A stretch of 61,917 bases of DNA. Source: Tabrizicola sp. GTDB taxonomy: Bacteria; Pseudomonadota; Alphaproteobacteria; Rhodobacterales; Rhodobacteraceae. The first letter of the stretch is position 1; every line of letters begins with the position of its first letter. Shown here in pieces: positions 1-8,217 of the stretch. The notes below the pieces were generated by a model that saw only the letters and a program-made list of their open reading frames with translations, was not told the DNA's origin and did not search any database. The stretch is from positions 1 to 61,917 of the forward strand of contig NZ_JAEULP010000021.1 of the NCBI RefSeq assembly GCF_016792905.1, read 5' to 3'. A program made the position numbers and the translations under genes.

Positions 1-98
1 CTGAACGCTGAAACAGTGATCTCGCCGCATTCGGCATGGGCCATTCCACCCGCCAGCGCGAAGCTGGTGAAGGCGGCGGAGAGTAGCAGTTTCTTCAT
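1..98 (-). CDS. Secreted protein, probably an ABC transporter substrate-binding protein (5' end only)
   Basis: Only the first 32 codons are inside the window; the gene runs off the left edge. The start is an ATG behind a strong GGGAGGAAAT ribosome site. The peptide opens MKKLLLSAAFTSFALAG and ends its leader at a clear A-H-A site before ECGEITVSAF, so it is a Sec-exported periplasmic protein. An ECGE/D start of the mature chain is common in periplasmic binding proteins of alphaproteobacteria, for example glycine-betaine type, but the family cannot be fixed from this much. It is the last gene of a minus-strand series with a permease and a TIM-barrel protein. The 274-bp gap before it (99-372) holds no gene I can see and probably carries its own promoter. 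Confidence 0.6.
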   Translation of the reverse strand, partial: MKKLLLSAAFTSFALAGGMAHAECGEITVSAF

Positions 99-372
99 TG
101 ATTTCCTCCCTGAGGGGTTTGCAGTTCTTTACTTCGGCCGCAGCTGCGTCATTGGCACATGGCCGGCTGACACGCAGAGTTTGGCGTCGGTTCCCAACCT
201 GACGACCACGAATACGGGGTCGCATGAAGAGCGATTCTCGTCAAGAAAAACGTATCCGATTTTGGCTTTTCGTTTTCCTTTTTGTCCATTTTTGTATTCC
301 AGAATCCTGCCGATGGCGCCATCTCTCCCAAAGGAGCCGTGGCCACCACCCTGCTAGGAATCCGGTCCGAGT

Positions 373-1086
373 TCACGGCGCGTACGCGGAAATCGGCGAC
401 CCGTCTGCGCCGATGGTCTTCATGAGTCCGATGACCTTCTTCAGGTTCTCCCGAAAGTCTCCGCCCGGAACGAACCGCGCATCGAAAAGCGCGCTTCCCA
501 TCGTGAAGGCAAACGGGCCGATCTCGGCGACCAGGCGCATGCGGGCTTCGCTGGTGATACTTCCGGCAATTATGACGTCGGTGCCCGCTCCTGTGACCAC
601 CGAACGCGCCAAAGCCACTGGATCACCATCGGCATACCGCCAGGCTACGAGATCCAGCCCGTGGACGGCTTTCGCCGCAACCAGCCGTCGTGCATCCGCG
701 ACGATCTCCTCGACCGTTCCTCTGAGCGTGACCGGGCTGCCGGAGACGTCGCCGAAGAATGGAAAATACCGGATCGGCTTGTCCCTGAGGTATTCCGAGA
801 CGGACGGATAGAAGAGCGTGCCCGTGAGATAGTCGAAGCCCAGGTCCACCGCCATACGGGCATTCTCCAGGCAGGACTCCTCGTCATAGGTTACGACTTC
901 GAGGCAGGTCACTTTCCCGGCGGCCTTCATATCGGCCAAGAGCGCACGCGTTTCCTCGGCAGAGATGCCAACGTTCTTGAAACCCCAAAACTCCACCGGC
1001 AGGTCCCGGCAACTCCGGAAAACATCCCGCGCGTTCGGGACGGTCACGTCGTTCAACGTGAGCATGACAATCAGTTTGGCGTCCAT
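373..1086 (-). CDS. TIM-barrel (beta/alpha barrel) protein of unknown function
   Basis: A 237-residue soluble protein, MDAKLIVMLTLNDVTVPN..., with alternating short hydrophobic strands (KLIVML, PVEFWGFKNV, VTCLEVVTY, GLDLVAW, DVIIAGSI, PFAFTMGSALF) as in a (beta/alpha)8 barrel. The late G-S and MGSALF segments sit where phosphate-binding loops lie in the HisA/TrpC-like ribulose-phosphate-binding barrels. No family-specific catalytic motif is recognised, so no reaction is assigned. It starts 72 bp after the NCS1 permease stop on the same strand, so it may act on the imported compound or on a related nucleobase or hydantoin-like substrate. That link is inference from position only. Confidence 0.7.
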   Translation of the reverse strand: MDAKLIVMLTLNDVTVPNARDVFRSCRDLPVEFWGFKNVGISAEETRALLADMKAAGKVTCLEVVTYDEESCLENARMAVDLGFDYLTGTLFYPSVSEYLRDKPIRYFPFFGDVSGSPVTLRGTVEEIVADARRLVAAKAVHGLDLVAWRYADGDPVALARSVVTGAGTDVIIAGSITSEARMRLVAEIGPFAFTMGSALFDARFVPGGDFRENLKKVIGLMKTIGADGSPISAYAP

Positions 1087-1158
1087 TCCCGGAGCGTTCC
1101 TTGTATCTGAGGCATGGAAGGGAAAGGGCTGCTGGGCACCCCTTTCCAGTTTGCGGCG

Positions 1159-2604
1159 CTAGACCCGGACAGACCCCGTGCCCGGCGCGTTGTCCCTGAT
1201 CGAGTAATTCGCCAGAGCCGGGACGAGGTGCAGCACCCAATAGAGCGCGCCCGCGACCGCGAAACCGAGCAGGCTTGATGTCGTATAGTCGAAGATGGGC
1301 AGCCGACCGCGGTAGGCGATGGGATCGAAGACCGCCAGACCGACCGCCACGCCGGCAGCCAGGCAGACAAAGCCGATCAGGTTATAGCCGCCGGTGTATT
1401 CGTAGGCCCGGTTGCAATCGACTTCATAAGCTGCCCGCAGGTTCAGCCGCTGTTTCCGGATCACGAAGTAGTCGACGAAGAGAAGGCCCATGACTGGCCC
1501 GTACACATAGGCCGCGACCGAGATCATCGCTCCGAAATAGGTGATGATTTCACCCCACAGGACGATAAGCGCGGTGTAGGCCCCAAGCACCAGCACCAGC
1601 AAGTTGAACGAGGCGCGCGGAAAGGCCGACTTGTAGACGACCGACCACATGTAGGCGCCGGTGCCGTGCGTTCCGATGTTTGCGAAGGCGACCATCAGCA
1701 AGGTCATCAACGCAACCGGCGCACCACCGACGGCCGACAATTCAAGCGCGAGGTCCGACCCCATCGTACCGGTCTGGATGAACATGACGATGGCCAGCGC
1801 GCCACCCGCGACGATGAAGAGCGGAGTGACGACGCCGTAGGCTACTACGGTAGCCCAGTAGCCGTTCGACTCGGTCCGGCAGAGGCGGGGAATGATTGCG
1901 GTGCTGGCACACCAGGAAAAGGCAAAGGCGAAAGACGCCTCGACCCCGGCCGCATACGGCTCCAACGGACTGCGATAGGAACTGATATCCGGTTGATAGG
2001 TCAAAAGATCCGCCATCGGCACTGCAGTGAAAGCAAGAATCACGGCAATGACGCCAACAGCAAACAGGGCCGGAACCACCAGTCGGTTCACCCACTTGAT
2101 GGCGATTGGCCCGACGATCGCCAGCCAAGTTCCGACGCCCACGCAAAGAAGGCCCAGAGGCTTGTGCAGAGCGGGCGAGAGTTCGACACCAAAGATGTGG
2201 AACAAGTTGATCGTCGTGCTGGCAAAGATGTCCGCATTGACGCCGAACCAGGGGAAGTTGATCACGATGATCAACACGATCATCACCCGGATTCCCTTGG
2301 TTCCGAACACCGCCTTGAGCCACTGCCACATGTCGATGCCGTAGCGAACGGCGAATACGACCGGAAGCATGTAAAGGGCCAGCGCGAAGATATTCCCGGC
2401 GAATGCCGCCACCGTCAGCTGCTTGAAGTTCAGCATCGATGCCATGAACCCGCCCTGGGTGTAGCACCATGTCGCAACGCCATAGCCGCTCAGGACAAGC
2501 ATCGCGTCCCAGAAGCCGAACTGCCGCTCCCCCGGCATTACGGGAAGAACGCCGAACTCGGCCTCCTTCTGGATTGCTGTATTAATTGTTGATTTTCCAG
2601 ACAT
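1159..2604 (-). CDS. NCS1-family nucleobase/allantoin/hydantoin-type permease
   Basis: This 481-residue, very hydrophobic protein has about twelve membrane segments. The N-terminal block FGFWDAMLVLSGYGVATWCY and the following NFKQLTVAAFAGNIFAL are typical of the NCS1 (cytosine/purine/uracil/thiamine/allantoin) cation symporters, as are W-L-A-I-V-G-P near the middle and the C-terminal LFVDYFVIRKQRLNL segment. It would import a nucleobase-like or hydantoin-like compound across the inner membrane; the exact substrate cannot be read. A GAGAGGACA ribosome site lies before the ATG. A gene for a 57-residue membrane protein ends 34 bp upstream, and a TIM-barrel protein follows. The divergent GntR regulator is the likely controller. 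Confidence 0.85.
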   Translation of the reverse strand: MSGKSTINTAIQKEAEFGVLPVMPGERQFGFWDAMLVLSGYGVATWCYTQGGFMASMLNFKQLTVAAFAGNIFALALYMLPVVFAVRYGIDMWQWLKAVFGTKGIRVMIVLIIVINFPWFGVNADIFASTTINLFHIFGVELSPALHKPLGLLCVGVGTWLAIVGPIAIKWVNRLVVPALFAVGVIAVILAFTAVPMADLLTYQPDISSYRSPLEPYAAGVEASFAFAFSWCASTAIIPRLCRTESNGYWATVVAYGVVTPLFIVAGGALAIVMFIQTGTMGSDLALELSAVGGAPVALMTLLMVAFANIGTHGTGAYMWSVVYKSAFPRASFNLLVLVLGAYTALIVLWGEIITYFGAMISVAAYVYGPVMGLLFVDYFVIRKQRLNLRAAYEVDCNRAYEYTGGYNLIGFVCLAAGVAVGLAVFDPIAYRGRLPIFDYTTSSLLGFAVAGALYWVLHLVPALANYSIRDNAPGTGSVRV

Positions 2605-2638
2605 CTTGTCCTCTCCCCGCCCGACAGCCCGGGGGCCG

Positions 2639-2812
2639 TCACATTCCCGCGCCTGCGATCAAGAACCCGCCACTGACCATGATCGTAAGCAGTGCAAGTG
2701 CCCAGTCCGTGCCCGAGAAGCTGCGTGGGAACACGTGCTCCCGCCGCTCCATCGCTTCGACACGCTGCCTGACTTCCTGGTTGAAGCTGGCGCTCCATTC
2801 ATTCTCGTTCAT
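2639..2812 (-). CDS. Small single-pass membrane protein upstream of the NCS1 permease
   Basis: This 57-residue reading frame has an ATG preceded by a strong GGGAGGGGAG ribosome site and stops 34 bp before the permease start. The first half is polar and helical (MNENEWSASFNQEVRQRVEA). The second half is one hydrophobic segment, WALALLTIMVSGGFLIAGAG, close to the C-terminus. It is oriented and spaced as the first gene of the permease operon, so it is a candidate accessory or stability subunit of the transporter. I do not recognise a named family. Support comes from ribosome-site quality, position and a sensible composition. Confidence 0.65.
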   Translation of the reverse strand: MNENEWSASFNQEVRQRVEAMERREHVFPRSFSGTDWALALLTIMVSGGFLIAGAGM

Positions 2813-2868
2813 CGGACTCCCCTCCCTCTTGGTACGTGGCCGGCATGATCCGACTCAGCACCAAAGTT

Positions 2869-2878
2869 GTTGTACAAC
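2869..2878. promoter_or_regulatory. Palindromic GntR-type operator GTTGTACAAC
   Basis: A perfect 10-bp palindrome lies in the 179-bp region between the divergent permease operon and the GntR/UTRA gene. HutC-class GntR proteins bind TTGT-N-ACAA-like palindromes, so this is the natural operator for autoregulation and for control of the transporter. The assignment is inference from site shape and position. Confidence 0.5.
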
Positions 2879-2991
2879 TATCCAGATGATGGACTACATT
2901 TCGGACAACACGTCAAACAAAATCGCACAAGCGGGCCAGAAACAGCTTCTCGGGACTTGCAGACCGACCAACCGATGACTAACCTTTGGGC

Positions 2992-3762
2992 ATGTCTGTT
3001 TCCGCCGGTCCCACACAAACCAAGCCGACGCGCCTCAGCACCACCTCACGCATCGGCGATGTTCTTCGCCAGCGGATCGAGGCGGGCGAATGGCCGGTGG
3101 GTAAACGACTCCCGTCAGAGCCGGACCTCGCGCGGGAACTTGAGGCAAGCCGAGGCTCGCTTCGCAGCGCACTTGCTGCCCTCGAAAATGAAGGGCTCCT
3201 GCAACGCCGACACGGCTCGGGCACCTATGTCGCTCAGCCCCGTCAATTGGTCAGCAGCCTGCACGTGAACAAGAGTGCAGACCAGATGATCTCCGAGACG
3301 GGGCGCACCCCGGGGACATCGGAGCTGGCATGGCGAAGGCTGCGCGCCAGCACCGATGTCTGCAGGCACCTGAACATTCCCGACGGCAGCGAAGTCTTCG
3401 AGCTCTTCCGTGTCCGCACCGCCGACGGTCGTCCGGTGACCGTTTCGTTCGACTATGTCTCGACTGCCGTGATCCCGGACCAGCCGGCGCTTCTCGGCCC
3501 TTCGTTCTACTCCTTCCTCGCCGACGTCTGTGGCGTGCGGATCCGCTATGGTGTTGCCGAGCTGATACCGGCAACTGCCGACGCTACGATCGCAGCGCAT
3601 CTCGGGACCGCACAAGGTGCGCTTTGCCTCCTCTTGCGGCAGGTCGATTTCGACGAAGGGAACAAGCCGATTTCCTATTCGGTCGAATACCACCTCGCCG
3701 ACGCGTTCCGTTTCGAACTCCTGCGCTCCGGTCCCAGCGCGTCCGCAGATGCCACGGGCTGA
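2992..3762 (+). CDS. GntR-family transcriptional regulator, HutC type with UTRA domain
   Basis: A 256-residue regulator. Residues about 15-80 form the winged helix (RIGDVLRQRIEAGEWPVGKR, then LPSEPDLARELEASRGSLRS and the wing LLQRRHGSGTYVA). Residues about 100-250 form a UTRA effector domain, marked by EVFELFRVRTADGRPV, the ISYSVEYHLAD-type end segment and the small-molecule pocket layout. The start is the ATG at 2992; a TTG two codons upstream is also open. Its end overlaps the start of the downstream dehydrogenase gene by 14 bp, so the two are translated together. It probably controls the divergent permease operon through the palindrome at 2869-2878. The ligand is unknown. Confidence 0.85.
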   Translation: MSVSAGPTQTKPTRLSTTSRIGDVLRQRIEAGEWPVGKRLPSEPDLARELEASRGSLRSALAALENEGLLQRRHGSGTYVAQPRQLVSSLHVNKSADQMISETGRTPGTSELAWRRLRASTDVCRHLNIPDGSEVFELFRVRTADGRPVTVSFDYVSTAVIPDQPALLGPSFYSFLADVCGVRIRYGVAELIPATADATIAAHLGTAQGALCLLLRQVDFDEGNKPISYSVEYHLADAFRFELLRSGPSASADATG

Positions 3763-5401
3763 CACGGCATCAGGCAGTCTTTCCCTGGAAAGCCGAGCGA
3801 GAGCCCTCCAGGACCTCCAGACGACCGAGATCGACCTTTTGGTCGTCGGCGGAGGGATCACCGGTGCCGGCACTGCCCTCGACGCGGCAACACGCGGACT
3901 TAACGTCGCGCTGCTCGAACAGGGGGACCTCGCCAGTGGTACGTCCTCCAAGTCCAGCAAGATGATCCACGGCGGCTTGAGGTACCTTGAGCAGCTTCGG
4001 TTCGGCCTGGTTCAGGAAGCGCTTGCGGAACGTGAGCTTCTCGCGACCGTCATCGCGCCGCACCTCGTCCGGCCGATCCCGTTCCTGGTTCCGATCAATG
4101 GCTGGATCGAGCGGTTCTATTACGGGGCCGGTGTATGGCTTTACGATTGGCTGGCGCGAAAAGGCAGCTTCCCCAAAGCCAGACACCTCTCTCGCGAGGA
4201 GGTCGCGCGCATTGCATGTTCGCTGCGTACCAATCGTCATTCCGGCGCGATCCAGTTCTGGGACGCTCAGGAGGACGATGCCCGCTATGTTGTCGAGACC
4301 GCCCGAACAGCGGCCGCCCACGGTGCCCGGATCTGCACCTATTTCCGCGTCGAGAATCTGCTCAGGAACAGGGGGCGGGTAATCGGTGCCATTTGTCGCG
4401 ACCTTGAGTCCGACGAACCCTTCACTGTTCGGGCCCGACACGTCATCTGCGCTACCGGTGCCTCGTCGCAACAACTAACCCACCACAAGCCTCCCTATCC
4501 AAGGATACGCCCCTCGAAAGGCGTGCATATTCTCTTGCGCCGCGACCGACTGGAGCTGCAAGCCGGTCTTATCGGTCGGACATCAACCGGCCTTCTGTTC
4601 ATTATTCCATGGGGAGACCATTGGCTGGTCGGCGACACCGACACGGACTGGGACGACCGCGAGTGCTCACCTGTCGCGGACAGCGTGGACATCGGCATTC
4701 TCCTCGACCGACTCAACGCTGTTCTCACTGCCGATATCCGCCGCAGGGACATCGTGTCCACGTTTGCGGGCCTGCGCCCCCTCGCCGCCACGAGGCCCGG
4801 CGGAGACTCGAAGTCGACCAGCCGCTCGCATGTCGTAACCTCGCCGGAGCCTGGCCTGACCGAGATCTTCGGCGGGAAGTACACCACATACCGGCTCATG
4901 GCAGAGGCTGTCGTCGACCGGGCGTTGCTGGACCTTCCGGCCAGACTGCGGCGACCATCTTGCACGCGCACGATCCAGCTGATCGGAGCGGACCGCCTAA
5001 TCGAAATGAAGACTGCCCTCCCCGGTCTTGCAGTCTCGACCGGCCTTCCTTTGGAAACGCTTGAACGGCTCTTGTCGAAGTACGGCTCTCGGATGAGCGA
5101 GGTCCTGGACCTGCACGATCCTGAACATGCAGTGGAAGCTGGTAAAACACTTCTTGAAGCCGAGATTCTTCAAGCCTGCCGCCATGAAGGAGCTCTGCAC
5201 CCGGGCGACATCCTTGATCGCCGCACCCGGTTGAGCCTGACCTCTCCCGAAACGCTCACGGCCCTCACTGAGCGTGTATCCCGGATCTTGGCGAAGGAGT
5301 TGAACTGGACCGACTCCAGGCGCCTGTCCGAGCGCGACGCCTACCTACACAACTGGCACCAAAGCCAGTGTGCGCTTTCGGCAGCGTCGGGGAAAGGTTA
5401 G
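3749..5401 (+). CDS. glpD: FAD-dependent glycerol-3-phosphate dehydrogenase (GlpD type)
   Basis: A 550-residue protein of GlpD length. The FAD Rossmann motif VVGGGITGAG stands at residues 33-41, followed by DAATRGLNVALLEQGDLASG and SSKMIHGGLRYLEQ, which are hallmark GlpD segments; later come IRPSKGVHILL, WGDHWLVGDTDTDW and GGKYTTYRLMAE. It oxidises sn-glycerol-3-phosphate to dihydroxyacetone phosphate and feeds electrons to quinone at the inner membrane. The start chosen is the ATG at 3749, which overlaps the gntR stop; the longer open frame upstream is only the gntR gene read out of frame. No glycerol kinase or glycerol transporter gene is adjacent. A related FAD oxidoreductase acting on another substrate is therefore possible, though the motifs favour GlpD. 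It ends in a 4-bp convergent overlap with the next gene. Confidence 0.85.
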   Translation: MPRADTASGSLSLESRARALQDLQTTEIDLLVVGGGITGAGTALDAATRGLNVALLEQGDLASGTSSKSSKMIHGGLRYLEQLRFGLVQEALAERELLATVIAPHLVRPIPFLVPINGWIERFYYGAGVWLYDWLARKGSFPKARHLSREEVARIACSLRTNRHSGAIQFWDAQEDDARYVVETARTAAAHGARICTYFRVENLLRNRGRVIGAICRDLESDEPFTVRARHVICATGASSQQLTHHKPPYPRIRPSKGVHILLRRDRLELQAGLIGRTSTGLLFIIPWGDHWLVGDTDTDWDDRECSPVADSVDIGILLDRLNAVLTADIRRRDIVSTFAGLRPLAATRPGGDSKSTSRSHVVTSPEPGLTEIFGGKYTTYRLMAEAVVDRALLDLPARLRRPSCTRTIQLIGADRLIEMKTALPGLAVSTGLPLETLERLLSKYGSRMSEVLDLHDPEHAVEAGKTLLEAEILQACRHEGALHPGDILDRRTRLSLTSPETLTALTERVSRILAKELNWTDSRRLSERDAYLHNWHQSQCALSAASGKG

Positions 5402-6381
5402 CTGCATTTCAGCACGACCGAGCCGACCGTCTTCCGGTTCTCGACAGCAGCCTGCGCCAGTGCAGCATCCTCGAGCGCAAACCCGGTGATCTCGCCCGGC
5501 CGGATCGTCCCGTCGAGCAGGGCCGAGAAAAGCCTTGCCCCTGCCGCCTCGAACTCCTTCCGGTCTGACGTGTAATGGGCAATCGACGGCCGCGTCAGAT
5601 AGAGTGAACCCAGGCTTCCCAGTTGCGCAATTTCGACCGGCGGGACGGGACCCGAGGTTTCTCCAAAGCTCACCAGCAGGCCCCTCGGGCGCAAGGATTT
5701 CAATGAACCCGCAAAGGTGTCGGCCCCGACAGAGTCATAGACCACGCGCACCCCTGTGCCATCGGTCAATTCCCTGACCCGGGCGGCAAAGTCTTGCTTT
5801 CGGTAAAGGATCACATCGTCGCAACCGTTCGATAATGCCAGCCTTGCCTTCGCCTCCGATCCGACTGTGCCAATGACGCGGGCTCCCTTCGCCTTCAGCC
5901 ATTGGCAGGCGATCGATCCAACGCCCCCGGCTGCCGCGTGGAACAGAACGTTATCCCCCACCTGAACGTCGATGCAGCGATGCGTGAGGTACTCCGCCGT
6001 CAGCCCCTTGAAGATCGTCGCGGCCACAACATCGTCCGAAAGGCCGTCCGGGACTTTCAATGCACGGGCCGCGGGCACGTTACGCTCGGTCGCATAAGCA
6101 CCCGGTGGACCTCCGACATAGGCGACCCGGTCGCCGGGATAGAACCCCGCCACTCCCTCGCCAACCGCGACGACCACGCCGACACCTTCAACACCGATAC
6201 CACTGGGAAGCGGAAGCTTCGGCGCAAATACCCCCCTGCGATGGTAGATATCGATGTAGTTTACTCCAATAGCCCGCTGTCGCAGCCTGATCTCGCCCTT
6301 GCCGGGGAGGGGCACGTCCAGCTCTTGCACGTTTAAGACATCAACAGAACCGAACTCCGAAAACAGAAAGGCTTTTGCCAT
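5398..6381 (-). CDS. NADPH:quinone oxidoreductase, zinc-free medium-chain dehydrogenase family
   Basis: A 327-residue protein starting MAKAFLFSEFGS. The N-terminal GroES-like part holds LRQRAIGVNYIDIYHRRGVF, and the cofactor part holds the AAAGGVGSIACQWLKAKGAR motif at about residues 140-160, both diagnostic of quinone oxidoreductase (QOR, QorA-like). It likely reduces quinones or enones with NADPH in the cytosol. There are no zinc-binding cysteines of the alcohol dehydrogenase type. The start at 6381 is preferred over an ATG six codons upstream because it matches the family N-terminus. A LysR gene lies divergently 99 bp away and is the probable regulator. Its stop overlaps the glpD stop by 4 bp on the other strand. 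Confidence 0.88.
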   Translation of the reverse strand: MAKAFLFSEFGSVDVLNVQELDVPLPGKGEIRLRQRAIGVNYIDIYHRRGVFAPKLPLPSGIGVEGVGVVVAVGEGVAGFYPGDRVAYVGGPPGAYATERNVPAARALKVPDGLSDDVVAATIFKGLTAEYLTHRCIDVQVGDNVLFHAAAGGVGSIACQWLKAKGARVIGTVGSEAKARLALSNGCDDVILYRKQDFAARVRELTDGTGVRVVYDSVGADTFAGSLKSLRPRGLLVSFGETSGPVPPVEIAQLGSLGSLYLTRPSIAHYTSDRKEFEAAGARLFSALLDGTIRPGEITGFALEDAALAQAAVENRKTVGSVVLKCS

Positions 6382-6480
6382 GGCAGGTTCCCTTTGCATC
6401 TTTTCGGCGCGTAATCGCTTGTCAGCAGGGAAATTAGAACAGCTATTGTCGGGAAGCAGGTTTCCAGGAATGGAAAGCAG

Positions 6481-7404
6481 ATGGACTGGAACGATCTCAA
6501 ACCCTTCCTCGCTGTCTCTCGCGCCGGCTCCCTGTCCGGTGCTTCGGCGGTCCTCGGCGTCAGTACGTCGACCGTCAGCCGACGGATCGAGGCGCTAGAG
6601 ACGGCCATCGGGACACGCCTCTTCAAACCACATCGCGAAGGTTACCATCTCACCGATGCGGGCCGGACCCTCCTGCCCTTCGCCGAGAAGGCCGAGACAG
6701 ACATCGCGGCCCTTCTGCGTGCCTCCAAAGCACCTGAAGACCACCTGCGGCCGGTCCTGATCGAAGCGCCCGAACTTCTGGGCCAAGCCGTTCTGCTCCC
6801 GGCACTCGCTGTCCTGCTGGCAGATCATCCCGCACTTCGGATCGAGTTGAACAATTCGGTTCGTTCGATCAGTCTCAGAGACGAGGGTCCCGACATCATC
6901 TTCCGCCTCATGCGGCCCACACAGGGCCGATACCGGACACGTCGTGTCGCAAAGATCGGCTTTGGGTTCTATGCCTCACGCGATTACGTCCAGCGCCATG
7001 GTGTACCGACCGACCCACAAGATCTCGCGGGAAAACGGTTGATCGGATGGACCGATGCCTTCTCTCACTTGATCATGGCGCAATGGCTCAATGAACTTGC
7101 GCCCCACATTGCCCCATCACTGCGCTTGACCTCACTCGGCTCGCAGATGGCGGCTGCGCTTGAAGGCTTGGGCTGGGCAGTGCTTCCCGACTTTGCCGCT
7201 AGATCGACGCCGTTGGTGAGAGGGTTGGGAAAAGACTACTCCCTGAACTGCGATCTGTGGATGTTGGTGTCAGAAGAAGCTGAGGACGCACCTATGGTTC
7301 AGGTCGTCAAGGACCGGCTTGTGGATGCCTTGCATTCTGCATTGGCGTCTTCAGGCCCGCGCCGTAATTCAGCGAATGACGTCAGGTCGCATCCTGGTGT
7401 GTGA
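6481..7404 (+). CDS. LysR-family transcriptional regulator
   Basis: A 307-residue protein with an N-terminal winged helix-turn-helix (MDWNDLKPFLAVSRAGSLSG, then STSTVSRRIEALE and RLFKPHREGYHLTDAG) and a C-terminal substrate-binding-like domain. The short MDWNDLKPFL opening is typical of the LysR subgroup that sits next to oxidoreductases. It is divergent from the quinone oxidoreductase and probably regulates it and itself from the 99-bp shared region. The IS3 element inserted 17 bp beyond its stop did not truncate it. Confidence 0.88.
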   Translation: MDWNDLKPFLAVSRAGSLSGASAVLGVSTSTVSRRIEALETAIGTRLFKPHREGYHLTDAGRTLLPFAEKAETDIAALLRASKAPEDHLRPVLIEAPELLGQAVLLPALAVLLADHPALRIELNNSVRSISLRDEGPDIIFRLMRPTQGRYRTRRVAKIGFGFYASRDYVQRHGVPTDPQDLAGKRLIGWTDAFSHLIMAQWLNELAPHIAPSLRLTSLGSQMAAALEGLGWAVLPDFAARSTPLVRGLGKDYSLNCDLWMLVSEEAEDAPMVQVVKDRLVDALHSALASSGPRRNSANDVRSHPGV

Positions 7405-7421
7405 CTCGGCGATAGGCTACG

Positions 7422-7449
7422 TGGACCTGTCGCGGTTTGGTGCCGCTCC
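7422..7449 (+). repeat. IS3 left terminal inverted repeat
   Basis: Begins TGGACCTGTCGCGGTTTGG and is identical over 28 bp to the reverse complement of 8218-8245. It is flanked on the outside by ACG, the target duplication. Confidence 0.93.
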
Positions 7450-7484
7450 TTTGATCACGTAATGTGCAGCAAAGGAGATGAACC

Positions 7485-7760
7485 ATGGGCACAGGCAGAA
7501 CGGATGAATTTCGCAAGGACGCGGTGCGGATCGCGCTGACGAGTGGGCTTTCGCGGCGTCAGGTTGCGGATGATCTGGGCGTCGGCTTGTCGACCTTGAA
7601 CAAGTGGGTGAACGCACACCGCGACACGGATGTCGTCTCGTCCGAGGATCGCGAGCTGGCACGAGAGAACGAACGGCTTCGGCGCGAGATCCGCATCCTC
7701 AAGGAGGAGAGGGACATCCTAAAAAAAGCCACCCAGTTCTTCGCGAGCCAAAAGCCGTGA
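7485..7760 (+). CDS. IS3-family transposase OrfA
   Basis: A 91-residue protein with a helix-turn-helix (RRQVADDLGVGLSTLNKWV, residues about 24-44) and a C-terminal leucine-zipper-like coiled coil (ENERLRREIRILKEERDILK), exactly the OrfA layout of the IS3 family (HTH_Tnp_1). It binds the element ends. Near its end, seven A residues at 7721-7727 followed by G form the slippery site at which ribosomes shift by -1 into orfB to make the OrfAB transposase. The frame of orfB relative to orfA is indeed -1. Confidence 0.92.
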   Translation: MGTGRTDEFRKDAVRIALTSGLSRRQVADDLGVGLSTLNKWVNAHRDTDVVSSEDRELARENERLRREIRILKEERDILKKATQFFASQKP

Positions 7761-8207
7761 GGTTCAGGTTCGTCGAAGAACAGCGCGGGGCTTTCCCGGT
7801 CGACCGGCTGTGCCGGGTGATGAATGTCAGCCCGCGTGGCCTGCGGGCCTTCCGCAGCCGTCCGGCCAGCCGCAGGCAGCACATGGACATGGTCGTTCTG
7901 GCGCACATCAAGGAGCAGTCGCGGCTGAGCCTGGGCAGCTATGGCCGCCCCAGGATGACCGAAGAACTCAAGGAGGTTGGCGTCGATGTCGGGCACCGGC
8001 GTGTCGGGCGACTGCTATGACAACGCCGCCGTTGAGACCTTCTTCAAGACGATCAAGGCCGAACTGATCTGGCGCCGCGCGTGGGAGACCCGACGCCAGG
8101 CCGAAACCGCCATCTTCCAATACATCAACGGCTTCTATAACCCGCGCCGTCGGCACTCAGCATTGGGAGGCAAAAGCCCCTTGGCCTTCGAACGCCAAGT
8201 GGCCTAA
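7721..8207 (+). pseudogene. IS3-family transposase OrfB, internally deleted and frameshifted
   Basis: Two pieces of a DDE integrase are joined out of frame. The first (to the stop at 8020) contains VRFRFVEEQRGAFPVDRLCR and SYGRPRMTEELKEVGVDVGH. The second, in another frame, contains GDCYDNAAVETFFKTIKAEL and the C-terminal FYNPRRRHSALGGKSPLAFE. The central part with the first two catalytic aspartates is gone; only the final Glu region remains. Both sides of the junction would read GGGCGACTG in a full-length element, so the loss probably occurred between short repeats. Catalytically dead. Confidence 0.9.
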
Positions 8208-8217
8208 ACGAGCAATG

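Noticed and set aside
3617-3748. A longer N-terminus for the GlpD-type enzyme
   Set aside because: The extra residues are the gntR gene read out of frame and come before the normal start of the FAD domain.
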